This document shows, in pieces, positions 35,635 to 46,841 of a DNA stretch of 64,000 bases (position 1 is its first letter; each line of letters starts with the position of its first letter). The translations under genes and the position numbers were made by a program. Below the pieces are notes generated by a model, which worked only from the letters and a program-made list of their open reading frames with translations, was not told the DNA's origin and searched no databases. The stretch spans positions 50,242,744 through 50,306,743 of the forward strand of contig OX375877.1 of NCBI GenBank assembly GCA_947359465.1, in the 5' to 3' direction. The DNA is from Metellina segmentata. Lineage: Eukaryota; Arthropoda; Arachnida; Araneae; Tetragnathidae.

Positions 35635-37898
35635 ATGGCGTTCCTAGGGAAAGGAAAGAAGACCTCCGAACTCTTGCATCGGAGCTTGGTCTGGCTGTGT
35701 CGGACAGCTTAAAAGTTATCCAACTTCGAGAACTTATAATTAAAAGTGAAAATTACGAAGAAGAGCTCGTAAAGAATATGCTCGCCGTTATAATTGAAGA
35801 TCGCCTAAAAGCGGAGAATGAGGCCGAGGAAGACAAGTTGAAGGCTGAAAAGAAGGATGAGGAGGATAGGTTGGCACGAGAAAAAGAAATTGAAGAGGAA
35901 AAATTACTTAAAGCACAAGCAGAAGAACAGGTCCGAATTGAGAACGAGCGCAAGTATGAACTCGAAAAGCTAAAACTCCAGCTTGAAGCTCAAAAGGTTT
36001 CCAATTCAGTTGTTTCTACTCATGGCTCAGAGTACCCGAAATATGAACTCAGTCGGATTATCCCTAAGTTTAATCCAAAAGAAGATGAAATAGGACTGTT
36101 TTTAATTATTTTCGAACGTCAATTGAAGTTTATGAATCTTCCAGAGTCATCATGGATACCATATCTCATTGGTTCCTTACCAGCTGAAATAGCGCAGTTA
36201 CTTGCTAGAGAAGATGAACAGGAGGCTCAAAATTACCAAAAGGTGAAAGAAATGCTTCTCAAGAGATTTAGGTTCACTGCTGATAAGTTTCGACAGTTAT
36301 TTTCCCAACATAGGAAGAATCCTGATACGACATGGAAGGACTACTTTTTCGAACTGGCTTCTTATTTTGAAGGTTGGACAAATGAAATGAATGTCACCAC
36401 CTTTGATCAACTCAAAAGTTTATTAATTACTGATCAAATTAAGAAAAGGACTCCACCATACATCAAAGATCACTTCATTGATTTGTGGACAGATTGGGCC
36501 AACCCTCTAGAGTTAGCTGAAAAACTGGATACTTATGAGAATATCCGTCAAGGAGTGAAGAAACACGTGTCGCAGACTCAAAAGAAAACATATTCTAGAG
36601 ACGAAAATAAAACAGCCTCTACAGATAGAAGATTCCGTCCGGTGGTTAATAGACACGAACATACTCAAAGTCAATTTTCAAGAGTTTCGATACCTCGAAA
36701 TTCTACTCCTAGATCAGAAGGAAGACCCCCAATTCGATGTTTTGGATGCGGAATACCAGGAGTTGTATTATCTAAATGTCTTACTTGTACAAAATCTAAA
36801 GTTGAAGAAACTACTGTCAACTGTATGAACTTGTTCACAAGTAATACAACTAAAGATCTTTCAAGTTTGATTATCTTTGAACTTTTTGGTGAGAGAATTG
36901 CTGTGTGTGCCGATACTGGTGCCTCACACTCTATTGCAGGAGAAAAGCTGTATAACTTTCTACGAAAGCATGGAATTGCTTTCGAGGACAAAAAGATTTC
37001 ACTGACTCTTGCTGATGGAAAACTCCAGTCCATGGTTGCTCTTAAAACGGTTATCAACTTGTGTATAGAAGGTAAAATTGTGTCAACAGAATTTCTTGTT
37101 CTCCCTGAAGCAAAAGGGAATAGCACGCTGTTAGGGAAAGACTTTCTCCATGCAGCCGGTATTGTTCTCAACGTTAAAAATGGAACCTGGCATTTTAGTG
37201 AAGATCCCCATAGACAATATTTCTTCTATGTAAAGCCTACTGAATTAAAGGATGCTCCGAAAACTTTTAAATCAACAATTGTGCCTGAGCCTACTACTAT
37301 TGTCCACTTGAGAAGTGATGAAGGAAGACATCTGACCCAGATGCAAAGTGAAGAATTAAACTGCTTACTTCAAGAGTACAAACGCTGCTTTGAACCAGGG
37401 GGAGAACCTACTCCTTTCATGAAGCACAGAATAGTTACTATGAATCATCATCCTATATCTGTTCCACCGTATCGTATGTCACCGGCCAAGAAAGAAATAC
37501 TGAAAGAACACATTGATGAACTTTTGGCAAAGAACATAATAGAATGTGAATCCCCATATGCTGCTCCGGTAGTGCTCGTCGCTAAACCAAACGGGAAAGT
37601 AAGATTATGTGTTGACTACAGAGGCCTCAACGCCGTTACGAAACCGGACACTTATCCATTACCTAGGATGGACGATCTTTTAAACGAAGCTACACCGACA
37701 TCATACATGTCAACTATAGATCTACAATCAGGATATCATCAGGTGCAAGTGGATGAAAACGATTTGGACAAAACTGCCCTCGGTCCTTCCCTTGTCCCTT
37801 CGGAACTTACCGTTATCTACGCATGCCTTTTGGTCTGCGTAAAGCTTTGGTTTCCTAAGAAAGTGGAGCCGTTATCTAACAGCCGTGATACGTCATGA
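35635..37898 (+). pseudogene. Gypsy gag-protease-RT polyprotein, frameshifted and truncated
   Basis: Gag would form the particle and the Pol part would cleave it and copy the RNA. The long frame is open from about 35,610, but its first in-frame codon is GTG at 35,697. The nearest ATG (35,635) is one base out of frame, suggesting an indel at the start. Numbering from 35,697: a charged coiled coil (about 15-95), a SCAN/capsid-like region (about 110-275), a zinc-knuckle relative with Cys-x2-Cys-x9-Cys whose usual His is Val (CFGCGIPGVVLSKC, about 348-361), protease with DTGAS (about 405-409), and RT with LCVDYRGLN (about 636) and STIDLQSGYHQ. Near 37,790 the frame shifts: the block CPFGTYRYLRMPFGLRKA is encoded in another frame. 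After that, similarity ends near 37,850. The YxDD catalytic site is not present. Confidence 0.93.
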
Positions 37899-38592
37899 TT
37901 CCGCGGGAATAACTAGACGGCCGTCTAAACAAAAATCCCGACGTGTCAACTTAGACGGACAGAATACGTTGGAGAATGGGCAACACAGACGGCTGTCGTG
38001 GTTTGTTTTATTCGAGAAACAAAACAAAGTGGTTTTTTTATTCTCTAGTTTAAAGATTCTAACTTCGGGATCGTTGAAGGTAGAGTGAAAATTTCAACAA
38101 ATTTCAAATCAGCGTAAATTTCTACGCCAGATCGATATCAAAAACAGTTTTATTATTCAATTATTTACCATTTGATTATTTAATTATTTTTTAAATAATT
38201 ATTTATTTATTTAAAGAAAATCACATTTAAGGTATCGATTTGGTGTCAAATTTTCCGCAGTTTTCAAATCCGTTGAAATTTTCATTCTGTGTTTAACGAT
38301 CCCGATTTTACAAAACCGAATTGATCAATGGCAGTCAAAAATGTTTATTTATTTCGCTCCTCTCCGTTCGAATCGTTTGGAGCAGGAAATGAAATCTGGC
38401 CGCTACAAGAGAAAAAACGTTCCCCATCTGTTTGAGACCGCTATGACGCCAGTCATGGAAATGGCGGCTCCGATCATTTTTGTTACGCTCACAAACAACG
38501 CTCTCTAGGAAACCAACACCATGTGTTAGTAAAAGCAACGTTTTAGTGACGTCGCCCACCGATACATCACGGCCGCTAGATCACGGCTCCAT
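37864..38592. mobile_element. TIR-bounded segment replacing RT/RNase H
   Basis: About 729 bp unrelated to Gypsy. Its ends are imperfect inverted repeats of about 29 bp: GGAGCCGTTATCTAACAGCC at the left and the inverse of GGAGCCGTGATCTAGCGGCC at the right, both continuing CGTGAT. This suggests a MITE or other non-autonomous DNA element. A perfect 12-bp palindrome (AGACGGCCGTCT) lies at 37,915-37,926. No clear target duplication was found. Since the flanking pol sequences are not contiguous, insertion alone cannot explain the layout; a deletion of roughly 1 kb of pol must also have happened. Confidence 0.6.
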
Positions 38593-39775
38593 TCAAGAAC
38601 GCCAGAGAGTTCTGCAGGAGCACCATGACGCTCCTACAGCCGGTCATTATGGTGTGGAGGGCACCTACAACAAGATTGCTTCCAGATACTTTTTCACAGG
38701 CATGAGGAAGTACATTTCTGATTATATCAAAACCTGTGCAGAATGCAATCGATATAAGCCAACGAACCAGAAACCTGCTGGACTACTTAGAACCCCAGTT
38801 TATGCACAGAGATTTGAAGTTCTTGCAATCGATCTCTTTGGTCCCCTACCAGAGACAACATCTGGAAAAAGATGGATTTTCATCGTGGAATACACAAATA
38901 CAAAGTGGGTTGAATTGTTTGCCCTTAATGAAGCCACAGCAGCTAACTGTGCTAAAACACTTCTCGAAGAAGTTTATTTACGCTATGGTCTACCTCGAAG
39001 GTTAATTAACGATAACGGACCGCAATTTGTGAGCGCTGTCATGCAACAGACGTGTCACCTGTTAGGTATCACACAAGATCTCATACCAGTCTGTCATCCA
39101 CAAGCCAATCCATCAGAACGCAAAAACCGGGACTTGAAGCCCCGCCTTGCAATTTTAGTTGGAGAAGAACATACTGCCTGGGAAGACAAGCTTCCTTTGA
39201 TCCGATTTGCGATGAATACTTCTACTTGTGACACCACCGGTCACACTGCTGCATACCTACAGTTTGGCAGAGAGCTGAGAACAACGGACGATGTGGTTCA
39301 TGACATAAGAGGAGTTATTGATAACGACAACTTCATTCCCGAGATAACACCGTATCTCAAAAGATTTGCTCGTCTAACCACCCAGATAAAAGATAGAGTT
39401 GAATATAAACAAGACAAACGAAAGCAAAATTTTGATCGTCGTAGACGACCGATATACTTCAAACCTGGTGATCAAGTTTGGGTTACTATTCATCCCATCA
39501 GCAAAAATAAAAGAAGTCGAAAATTAATGCCCAAAAGAGAAGGGCCATATGTAGTTCTCACAAATCGATCGCCGACAACATATGATATTGCCGACCCGGC
39601 CAGTCCAGACCAAACTCTTGGAACTTATCATGGGTCAGCATTAAAAACTTACTATGAACCCCAAGTAAAGAGAGACACTGGGCATGTAGCTCCCATAAGA
39701 AGAAGGGGTTGCCCTAGAAAAAATAATCCTGGCTCATCGTCGGGACGTCATCAGAGCCAGAGGGGGAGTCTGTAA
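38590..39775 (+). CDS. Gypsy integrase (C-terminal part of Pol)
   Basis: Integrase inserts the cDNA copy into the host genome. The open frame runs from 38,480, but Gypsy similarity starts near 38,590, so its beginning belongs to the foreign segment. Visible: the HHCC zinc domain (EHHDAPTAGHYG ... CAECNRYKP, 38,622-38,763), the catalytic core with Asp in LAIDLFGPLP (near 38,830), Asp in NDNGPQF (near 39,011) and Glu in NPSERKNRD (near 39,116), close to the family D-D-35-E spacing, then a basic stretch and a GPYVV block (39,543) like the GPY/F module of Gypsy integrases. The stop codon TAA lies at 39,773-39,775, inside the first bases of the 3' LTR. With no upstream pol it could not be made as part of a normal polyprotein from this copy. 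Confidence 0.92.
39759..39768 (+). other. Polypurine tract
   Basis: AGAGGGGGAG just before the 3' LTR, the expected plus-strand primer of an LTR retrotransposon. Confidence 0.7.
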
Positions 39776-39993
39776 CGGAACCAACAACGCCCCTAGCGGA
39801 CTTACAAAAACTTACACAGTGTAACTCCAACCCTGGAGCAAGCAGCAGCTAAGCTGTAGTATGTGATAGTAAAAATGTCCCTGTCCCGAATATTTTATGT
39901 GCGTGAAAGTCTTGTAATTTCTGTAGTGTATGTGTGTGTAAATAAATTCAATTTAAGTGTTAGCTAGCCGTGTCAGCATACATCATTGCTACA
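39771..39993 (+). repeat. Gypsy 3' LTR
   Basis: A 223-bp copy of the 5' LTR with one noticed difference, followed by the CACT target duplication (39,994-39,997). Near-identity implies a recent insertion, because both LTRs are copied from one template at integration. Confidence 0.95.
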
Positions 39994-39997
39994 CACT

Positions 39998-40760
39998 TAA
40001 AATTTACTGAAAATTTATTCTGACTTACCTGCTAATTTTAAATCGAATACTTTGTGATGGTGTTGCATGTGATGAGAAGGAAAACACATTTATTAAAATA
40101 ATAAATATTTCAAACAGAAAACAGCAAAATAAAACAAATTAAAAGATGTCGGAAAAAATTGTTCTAAAGATACTAATTTGTGATTCATTTTTATCTCTTG
40201 ATCTCGCACAGTTGCCACAACTTACAACTAAAAGTGAACAAAATTTAGAAACGTGAAATTAATTCAGAGCGAAAGAAACGGAAAATATCACTGCTCGCAC
40301 GAATCTTGTTCATTCCCGTTCGTTGAAAAATATCGTCTGTCCCAAATATTCGGAAATCGTTTTCATTGCGCAAAGAACAAAAATAAGACTCGAAATCAAT
40401 GAAATATTATAGCTGAAATTCCATAACAAATAATTCTTTGAAAAATAATTACTTTTTCAGCAGTACTGGTAAAGTAATCGAAGTAATCGTAATATTCAAT
40501 ATACATTCCAATTTTTCCAAAACTACTAAATTATGGTTAATTTAAGTATACTTACTCAAGTGTTTTAGCATGAAACTCAACTAAATATAGCAATAAAGAA
40601 ATATTTAATATTGCATTCATTAAACTAATAAATCATGTATAAAATAAAACACACTGAAATCAAATATCTGGAATAAAATTCATGTGATGCTTGCACAATA
40701 TCAAATGCTCGAAAATATTCAATGTACAAACAAACACTGCATTCTTACTTATATAGATAG
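39998..40760 (+). mobile_element. R1 repeat, copy B, right part
   Basis: R1 resumes after the Gypsy element: the TCGAATACTTTGTGATGGTG block, the AAATAAAACA run, CCCGTTCGTTGAAAAATATC, a CAGTACTGGTAAAG block and CGAAAATATTCAATGTACAA. It ends near CTTACTTATATAGATAG, the best view of the R1 3' end in this window. Confidence 0.85.
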
Positions 40761-42310
40761 GTTAGGTTAAGATAGAGCCTGAGCAGAATTTCGTTGTACG
40801 GTAATGGCACTTTAATTCTCCAAATGAATTAGACGAGATACCTCGTCTATGAATGTAGGTAATTTTTTAATGACGTGTTCTCTCGTAATCAAGATGTTGA
40901 CAACTTTTTATGGTGACGAGATCAAGATCTGGTCAATTTTCTTCGAATGACGAGGTATCATGTCCATCAAGATCTGATCATTTTTGATAATGACGTGATA
41001 CCTCGTCGACAACCATCAGGAGGGTTAAATAACGTCCCTACTTATTTACTGCTCTAAAATAAGTACTACAATCATAATATTTTAGAATTTTGGTTTTATT
41101 TTTAACAAATGTTGGATTAAACGACTTGCAAGTCTCTTAATGATTTACAATCTTTTTTAATGATTTACATCATAAGGTTTAGATGTATACGTCATATTTG
41201 CTCAAATTCAAATAGAGAATTTGTTTGAAATGCACTCTTACTCGTCACTTTCCTCAACTTCCAACAAATATGTAATGGCAAAATAGTAATTAAAGGGGAC
41301 CTGTGCACAAAAATGTTTCAATATTTCGATTATTTTTTTATAAGTTTAAATGAATGTTATTACAATTCTGTTTAAAATAATATATTATTTATGGAGATAC
41401 GTTGAGTATAAGTACTTTAAATATTTTTTTGTAAAATACCTGTACGTATCTGAAGTAAGGTCAATTTATTCTTTAAACTTAAATATCTCAAAATGTGTAT
41501 TTTTTCCATAAAAGGAATATTTTTTCAAAGTCTATTCAAGCAATGTAAACAGAATTGCCTTACAAGTGTTAACATACCCTCTGACATATTTTAACACAGC
41601 CTTTTTTTCCGATCTGCTCAGAAAAATTCATTTTGATTTTTGAAAAATATAAAAATTGGTCTTTTAAAGAAAAAAAATAATTGTTAAAAGAAAAAAAAAA
41701 TCTCAAATTTTCAAATTTAAAGTTTCTTTAAAATTTCCGTGTCAAATTGTTTATAAGTGTCTTCATAACCTGTATAAAAAGTTCAAATCAATCCACATAA
41801 ATGATTCTAAGAAAATGTTCCTTAAAATTTGACCGTTTTAACATTTAGGAGATAACACTGCACTGGTTCCATGAAAAGTTTGATTCCAAAAGGAGGTAGC
41901 TACATGCATGTACTATCTTTTTGTAAAAAATTTTTTCGCTTTTGGGGCAAGAAAGATGTAGCTCCAATCGTTAGTTAAGAACAATTAAGAATATTTTCAC
42001 ACAACTCAGGATTTTGAATTTTCAAACGTTTCTTGCGGTTTTCCAAAAACTTTAAAAATTGGAGCTACCTCTTTTTGCAGAAAACCCTTTAAATATTAAC
42101 ATCATCCAGCGCAGAACTTTAAAAGAAATAAATTCTTGAACAAAATCGAGTGAAAGACAAGTTGAAATTATTGTCCCTATTTGTACTGAATAAGTATACA
42201 CACAATAGACAAGCCATTATTAAGCGTAACAATGTCTATTAAGTGATACTTGATTTAACCTAATAGGGTGTTTAATCTATATTGGACAATGCGGGATTAA
42301 AGTGTTCTAA
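40760..42310. other. No gene seen; GACGAGGTATC motifs
   Basis: GACGAGATACCTCGTC (40,840-40,855, itself a palindrome) and relatives near 40,960 and 41,003 recur in the first 250 bp. An inverted pair AAAGGAGGTAGCTAC / GGAGCTACCTCTTTTT lies near 41,890 and 42,061. Otherwise AT-rich and non-coding. Confidence 0.5.
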
Positions 42311-42314
42311 TCAT

Positions 42315-42372
42315 CTCACAGACTCAATTGGGGAATTAGTGTAATTGAATGCGATGAGGGCTTAACAGAGTT
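42315..42372. repeat. Outer inverted repeat, left arm
   Basis: About 55 bp ending GAGGGCTTAACAGAGT, whose inverse (ACTCTGTTAAGCCCTC...) occurs at about 44,384-44,438 with small differences. The two arms enclose the whole palindrome/LTR complex. Confidence 0.8.
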
Positions 42373-42852
42373 ACATAACCTGACAACTAGGACGCAATAA
42401 GTAAATTGTTTTATTATTGACAAAGACCCCTTTTTAGAACATAATTTTTTTTAGTCCCTTTCGTTCAACTCTATTTTGTCTAGTCGAACTGGTGTCCGCT
42501 TTGAAACTTCTAAAGCTTATGATATAAAATTTACTTTCCATTCATTTCATTAGATCCTTAAAGGAGATCGTAGATTTTTCACTTTGGGATGATTTTCAAA
42601 CAGATTAAATATAGGAGGCAATAGTTTTAGTGCGGAATTACGTGTTTCATGTAGTTATTCTGAGAAAGACGTCAGCTGGATTGTTTTTCGAATATCCTTC
42701 TCGACACTTCGACTGTAAAAATTATAAAGAATAAGTTCTGAATTGATGTTTTATCCAATTGGCGAATTCAATGAGATCAAACATATCATATAAATCTAAA
42801 CTGCATTGTAAGGTAATCCGTCCTTGGTATATATATACATATATATATATAC

Positions 42853-43061
<209 letters not shown>

Positions 43062-43063
<2 letters not shown>

Positions 43064-43390
43064 TCTCAAGGCTTCTGAGTAGGTGTCCTCTCAGGGCGAG
43101 GTCACACCAAACTCCAAAAATAACTTCTCCAAAGAGAAGAAATTGGTCGACCTATTTGGGTCTTTGAGTACGACGCACCTCAGGATGAGATCAAGTCAAA
43201 AACTGATATTTTTTCTTCTCCCGATTCCTCGGCTTCGATTTTGGCGCGCTCCGGCCGCTGGGCGGAGCTGGTCCTCGATTGGTCCTGTTTGGCTCTGATG
43301 TCACTCCGTTGGGTCTGTCATTTGCCTCGTATCTAGCGTCGGTTCGTCTAACCCTCTCGGCTGTCTCAACCCAAGCTGATGACAGTAATC
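43062..43390 (-). repeat. LTR fragment, inverted arm 1
   Basis: The inverse of 43,608-43,938 at about 98% by eye. Together they form a 330-bp-arm inverted repeat with a ~217-bp spacer. It matches the first part of the solo LTR at 43,606-44,344. Open frames in both arms are the same non-genic frame seen twice. Confidence 0.85.
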
Positions 43391-43480
43391 CATAAAGGCG
43401 GGGTAGAACTACATTTCCTTTGTAGTTTTACTGTCAACAGTCCAGACAGACTGGCGACTCTCCATTGTCCGCAGTGGTTC

Positions 43481-43565
43481 GCACCTGTGCCTCTCGGCGA
43501 TCTCCGTCGGGGGTTTAGATTTCGCATTGGGAGGATCAATGGATGGCTTTCATCAATGAATCCTC

Positions 43566-43573
<8 letters not shown>
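43481..43573 (+). repeat. Direct repeat DR2
   Basis: Second copy of DR1, 628 bp downstream, in the spacer of the inverted repeat. It also ends at an AT tract (43,568-43,605). Confidence 0.85.
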
Positions 43574-43605
<32 letters not shown>

Positions 43606-43607
<2 letters not shown>

Positions 43608-44341
43608 GATTACTGTCATCAGCTTGGGTTGAAACAGCCGAGAGGGTTAGACGAACCGACGCTAGAGATACGAGGCAAATGACAGACCCAACGGAGTGAC
43701 ATCAGAGCCAAACAGGACCAATCGAGGACCAGCTCCGCCCAGCGGCCGGAGCGCGCCAAAATCGAAGCCGAGGAATCGGGAGAAGAAAAAATATCAGTTT
43801 TTGACTTGATCTCATCCTGAGGTGCGTCGTACTCAGAGACCCAAATAGGTCGACCAATTTCTTCTCTTTGGAGAAGTTATTTTTGGAGTTTGGTGTGACC
43901 TCGCCCTGAGAGGACACCTACTCAGAAGCCTTGAGAGGCTGAATACTAAAGTCCCCGCGACTTTATTTAGAAGGAACGTCCTAGAGTTCCTGGTGTAGAC
44001 CGTCACCAGACGTCTATTGTGAGATCCTGTGTGGATCTGTGTCGCCGACGAAGTGATCTCCTCCCGAGATAAAATTGTACGAGCGTAGTTTCGTTATACT
44101 ACTCTAGAACTGTTCTTCGGTGTAGACTTTTATTCTGCTGTAGACTTTTCTGCTGTTAGATTAGAATTGAGTTGAGACAACCTGTCCAATCTAATTATTA
44201 TAGACCTATGTCTAATTTCAGAGTCTTGTATATAACATACCATTAATTAATCAAGAAAACTGTAAATAAAAATTCTTATATTAATTAAGCTAGACTGTTC
44301 TCTGTAGATTCTTCATTTGCACGCTATCCAGAGAATTCATT

Positions 44342-44344
<3 letters not shown>
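43606..44344 (+). repeat. Putative solo LTR in an AT microsatellite
   Basis: A ~739-bp unit starting TGTGATTACTGTC and ending CATCCAGAGAATTCATTACA-like sequence (TG...CA ends), with AATAAAAATTCTTATATTAA (near 44,264) as a likely polyadenylation region. It is flanked by AT dinucleotide tracts on both sides (43,568-43,605 and 44,345-44,380), consistent with insertion into a microsatellite. No internal retroelement genes are beside it. It is unrelated to the Gypsy LTR at 34,304. Confidence 0.6.
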
Positions 44345-44380
<36 letters not shown>

Positions 44381-44383
44381 GCT

Positions 44384-44438
44384 TCACTCTGTTAAGCCCT
44401 CATCGCATTCAATTACACTACCCCAATAGAGTCTGTGA
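44384..44438. repeat. Outer inverted repeat, right arm
   Basis: Inverse of 42,315-42,372 (ACTCTGTTAAGCCCTCATCG, CATTCAATTACACTA), with a small deletion near its inner end. Confidence 0.8.
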
Positions 44439-44821
44439 GAGCATTTGGACAAAAGGAATAAACTTTCACATACTATGTTTACTCTTTGTTTGGTTTTACT
44501 GAAATTTCCTCTTATGCCATCATTTTTCTTTATCTAGGGATACTTAACATGGTCCATTTTTATTTTATAACTATTAAAATTACCCGACCTTGGCGGATGA
44601 AATTGGTAAACTACATATTGGAAAGGGGACACCTTTACGACATTTTTATAATTTTTACAACTTAATTGGGGACAAATCATATAAATGCATATCCACACAC
44701 ACATATAATGCAAACATTAATTGGACTTTGATATATGACGAAGCTTCAAAATAACGGTATAGGTGACACTAAAATAGCTACTACACAAGTCGACTTTGAC
44801 AGACGTAATTTTTGGTAATTT

Positions 44822-45125
44822 TCAATTAACATCGTTCTAGAGCAACACAATGGGCTATTGACGACGGTCCGGGATGAATCCCCTAAGGGAAAGATTCGAG
44901 GACAACACCACATAATTCTGAACTACGGTCAGGTGACGAGGCAACTCCGAAGCTAGCACCCCATTTCAAACTTCCACACCAACCCAACGTGAGGACTTTC
45001 GGCCACGACAATTTTAAACTGCACCAGTCGCCTTTACACCATACTCTTTCAAACATCCGTGCACTGACCCGGATTCGAACTAGGAACCTTACGATCTATA
45101 AACTAGCACCTTAATCGGTTGGTCG
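44822..45125 (-). repeat. SINE copy, full length, head A
   Basis: Reversed order: tail (AACATCGTTCTAGAGCAACA), body, head with CCGGATTCGAACTAGGAACC (B-box inverse) and the ACCTTAATCGGTTGGTCGG end. Inserted in R1 copy D. Confidence 0.9.
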
Positions 45126-45814
45126 GTACTTAAAGGGATAACTTGGAATGCCGTTTCTTAAGTTCTCTTGCTTAAAATCGCTCATCTCAGTTCGCAAAAC
45201 TGGCGGATCTACGGTGAATACTCTCTCATGGTTTTGAACCATTATTTTTTTTTCATTTTGAGTTCTTGCTACAGGTAAGGGAGATTTTTGAATTCCAAAA
45301 ATCTTTAAGAGAAGGAGGACAAATTAATATGATAAAGTATTCGTCATTTAAGTTTTTTAAAAAGCGAATATATTTCTTTCGAAGATTCCATTTTTGTGTG
45401 GCACGTGCAATAATAAAAAACTTCTTTTAAAATTGAATGGCTTCGGTACAGACTAATCAGAGATAACCTATTACCATTTTTAAAAAATAATAAATTGATT
45501 TGAGAGCATTTGCTTACAGAAAATTGTTTCCAAAAAACTTTTTAACATATTTGGTAAGTTGCTTAAATATAGCTTCAACAAGTAAAATAAGACACATTGA
45601 CCTTCTATCACTATGACAAATAGTTTTTAATGCTTCAAAACTCTTAGATCGGAGTTTTTTAACATTAACGTTTTTTGAATGGTGGCAAAATTCTTCATGA
45701 AATTAAACACGCGGCCTTAAATCGAAGACTTTGTGATGTGTTTACATGCGATAGAAAGAAATTGCGATTTATTAAAAAAAAACTATTTATTAAATTTATA
45801 TAACAGAAATGGTA

Positions 45815-45880
45815 ATGGTAAGAAATTAGCCGCTAACACCTTAACTACTATGCCGGTTGGTCGGCGCAAGGAAAAGGGTT
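45815..45880 (-). repeat. SINE head-A fragment
   Basis: Preceded by GGTAATGGTAAG (tail-type repeats), then GCTAACACCTTAACTACTAT and GCCGGTTGGTCGGC, the inverse of the 5' end of the head. Confidence 0.65.
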
Positions 45881-45964
45881 CGAAATAAATAAAGTATCAA
45901 GGTTATTTTTTGGAAAAATAATTGCTTTTCACCAGCGCTGTTAAAACATTTCAAGCAATGGCAA

Positions 45965-46275
45965 GGCACGTGGTTGCCCAAATGAATGACGTATTAACAA
46001 CCGGAAGGTTACGAGTTAGATTTCAACCAAAGACCGTCATGTTCAAAAGGGCATGGTGCACATGTTAAATCTGTTGTGGCCTCCAATGTTCTCATGTTGG
46101 CGTGGTGTGGAAGTTTGGAGTGTGTGTGCTAGCTCTGGTTTGACCTCGTCATCTGGTCGTTGCTAATAATTACTTGGTTTTCTACTCTAATCTTTCCCTT
46201 TGGGGTTTGATCTCGGATCATCGTCAATAGCCCGTTGTGTTGCTCCAGTACAGCGTTAATTAAAATACTTAACAA
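45965..46275 (+). repeat. SINE copy with head B
   Basis: Opens with sequence of the head-B type (GACGTATTAACAACCGGAAG, GGTTACGAGTTAGATTTCAA), then the shared body and the tail TAGCCCGTTGTGTTGCTCCA, ending in ACCTACCTACC. With 8,400-8,595 it shows that two different heads are joined to one body. Confidence 0.8.
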
Positions 46276-46294
46276 CCTACCTACCTCGGTAATT

Positions 46295-46620
46295 TGGTAA
46301 TTTTTAGTTAACGTCGTACCAGAGTAGCACGACGGGCTATTGACGACGGTCCGGGATCAGTCCCTTAAGGGAAAGATCCCAGGACAACACTTCGTAATTT
46401 TAAACCACGGTCAGATGACGAAGATACACCTGAGCTGGCACCCCACTCTCCAAACTTCCAAGCCAACCACACGTGAGGACTTTCGGCCACGACAGATTTA
46501 AGGTGCACCAGCCGCCTCTACACCTCACGCTTACAAACAACCATGCCCGGACCCGGATTCGAACGAGGAACCTTCCGATCTAGAGGCTAACACCTTAACC
46601 ACTATACCGGTTTGTCGGCG
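46295..46620 (-). repeat. SINE copy, full length, head A
   Basis: From GGTAATTTTTAGTTAACGTC through the body to CCCGGATTCGAACGAGGAAC and the head end CCGGTTTGTCGGCG. The 72-codon minus opening across its end is a chance frame through the repeat. Confidence 0.92.
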
Positions 46621-46644
46621 ATATTTCAAGGAATCCGTGTTAAG

Positions 46645-46755
46645 TAGGTACTTAACGTCGCACTGGAGCACCGCGACATGCTTTTGGGGATGATCTGGGA
46701 TTGAACCTGACGAACAACGCCACGTAATTTCAAACCACTTGGGAACCATGGGTAA
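46645..46755 (-). repeat. SINE tail/body fragment
   Basis: TTAACGTCGCACTGGAGCAC, GATGATCTGGGATTGAACCT and CGCCACGTAATTTCAAACCA match the tail-proximal third of the SINE. Confidence 0.8.
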
Positions 46756-46756
46756 T

Positions 46757-46840
46757 TAGGTATTTTAATAAATTTCACACTGGAGTAACACAGCGGGGTA
46801 TTGTCGATGATCCGGGATCAAATCTTGGAATCTTCTGGTA
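46757..46840 (-). repeat. SINE tail fragment
   Basis: TTCACACTGGAGTAACACAG, GTCGATGATCCGGGATCAAA; tail only. Confidence 0.75.
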
Positions 46841-46841
46841 T

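Larger units (their letters stand above)
34304..39993 (+). mobile_element. Ty3/Gypsy LTR retrotransposon, defective pol, recent insertion
   Basis: A 5,690-bp element with near-identical LTRs, a 4-bp target duplication, a candidate primer-binding site, gag, protease, the first half of reverse transcriptase, and integrase with its C-terminal extension. Domain order (RT before integrase) is Gypsy, not Copia. The reverse transcriptase stops before its YxDD motif. RNase H is missing, and about 0.73 kb of unrelated, TIR-bounded sequence occupies the gap (37,864-38,592). No env-like frame follows integrase. The element lies in R1 copy B. Confidence 0.95.
44570..45970 (+). mobile_element. R1 repeat, copy D, decayed and interrupted by SINEs
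   Basis: Starts ACTATTAAAATTACCCGACC and shows the R1 order in diverged form: CATATCCACACACACATATA, TATGACGAAGC, AGTGAATACTCTCTCATG-like, CACTATGACAAATAG, TTAAATCGAAGACTTTGTGA. SINE copies interrupt it at about 44,822-45,125 and 45,815-45,880. The most diverged R1 copy. Confidence 0.65.

Noticed and set aside
35753..37171. Antisense frames of 66 and 166 codons in the Gypsy element
   Set aside because: Serine-rich shadow of the coiled coil and mirror of the protease region; the sense strand explains the opening.
34304..39993. An endogenous retrovirus with an envelope gene
   Set aside because: The integrase stop codon lies in the 3' LTR, so there is no room for an env frame.
43083..43917. Two identical 71-codon proteins on opposite strands
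   Set aside because: They are one frame in the two arms of the LTR inverted repeat, with no motif.
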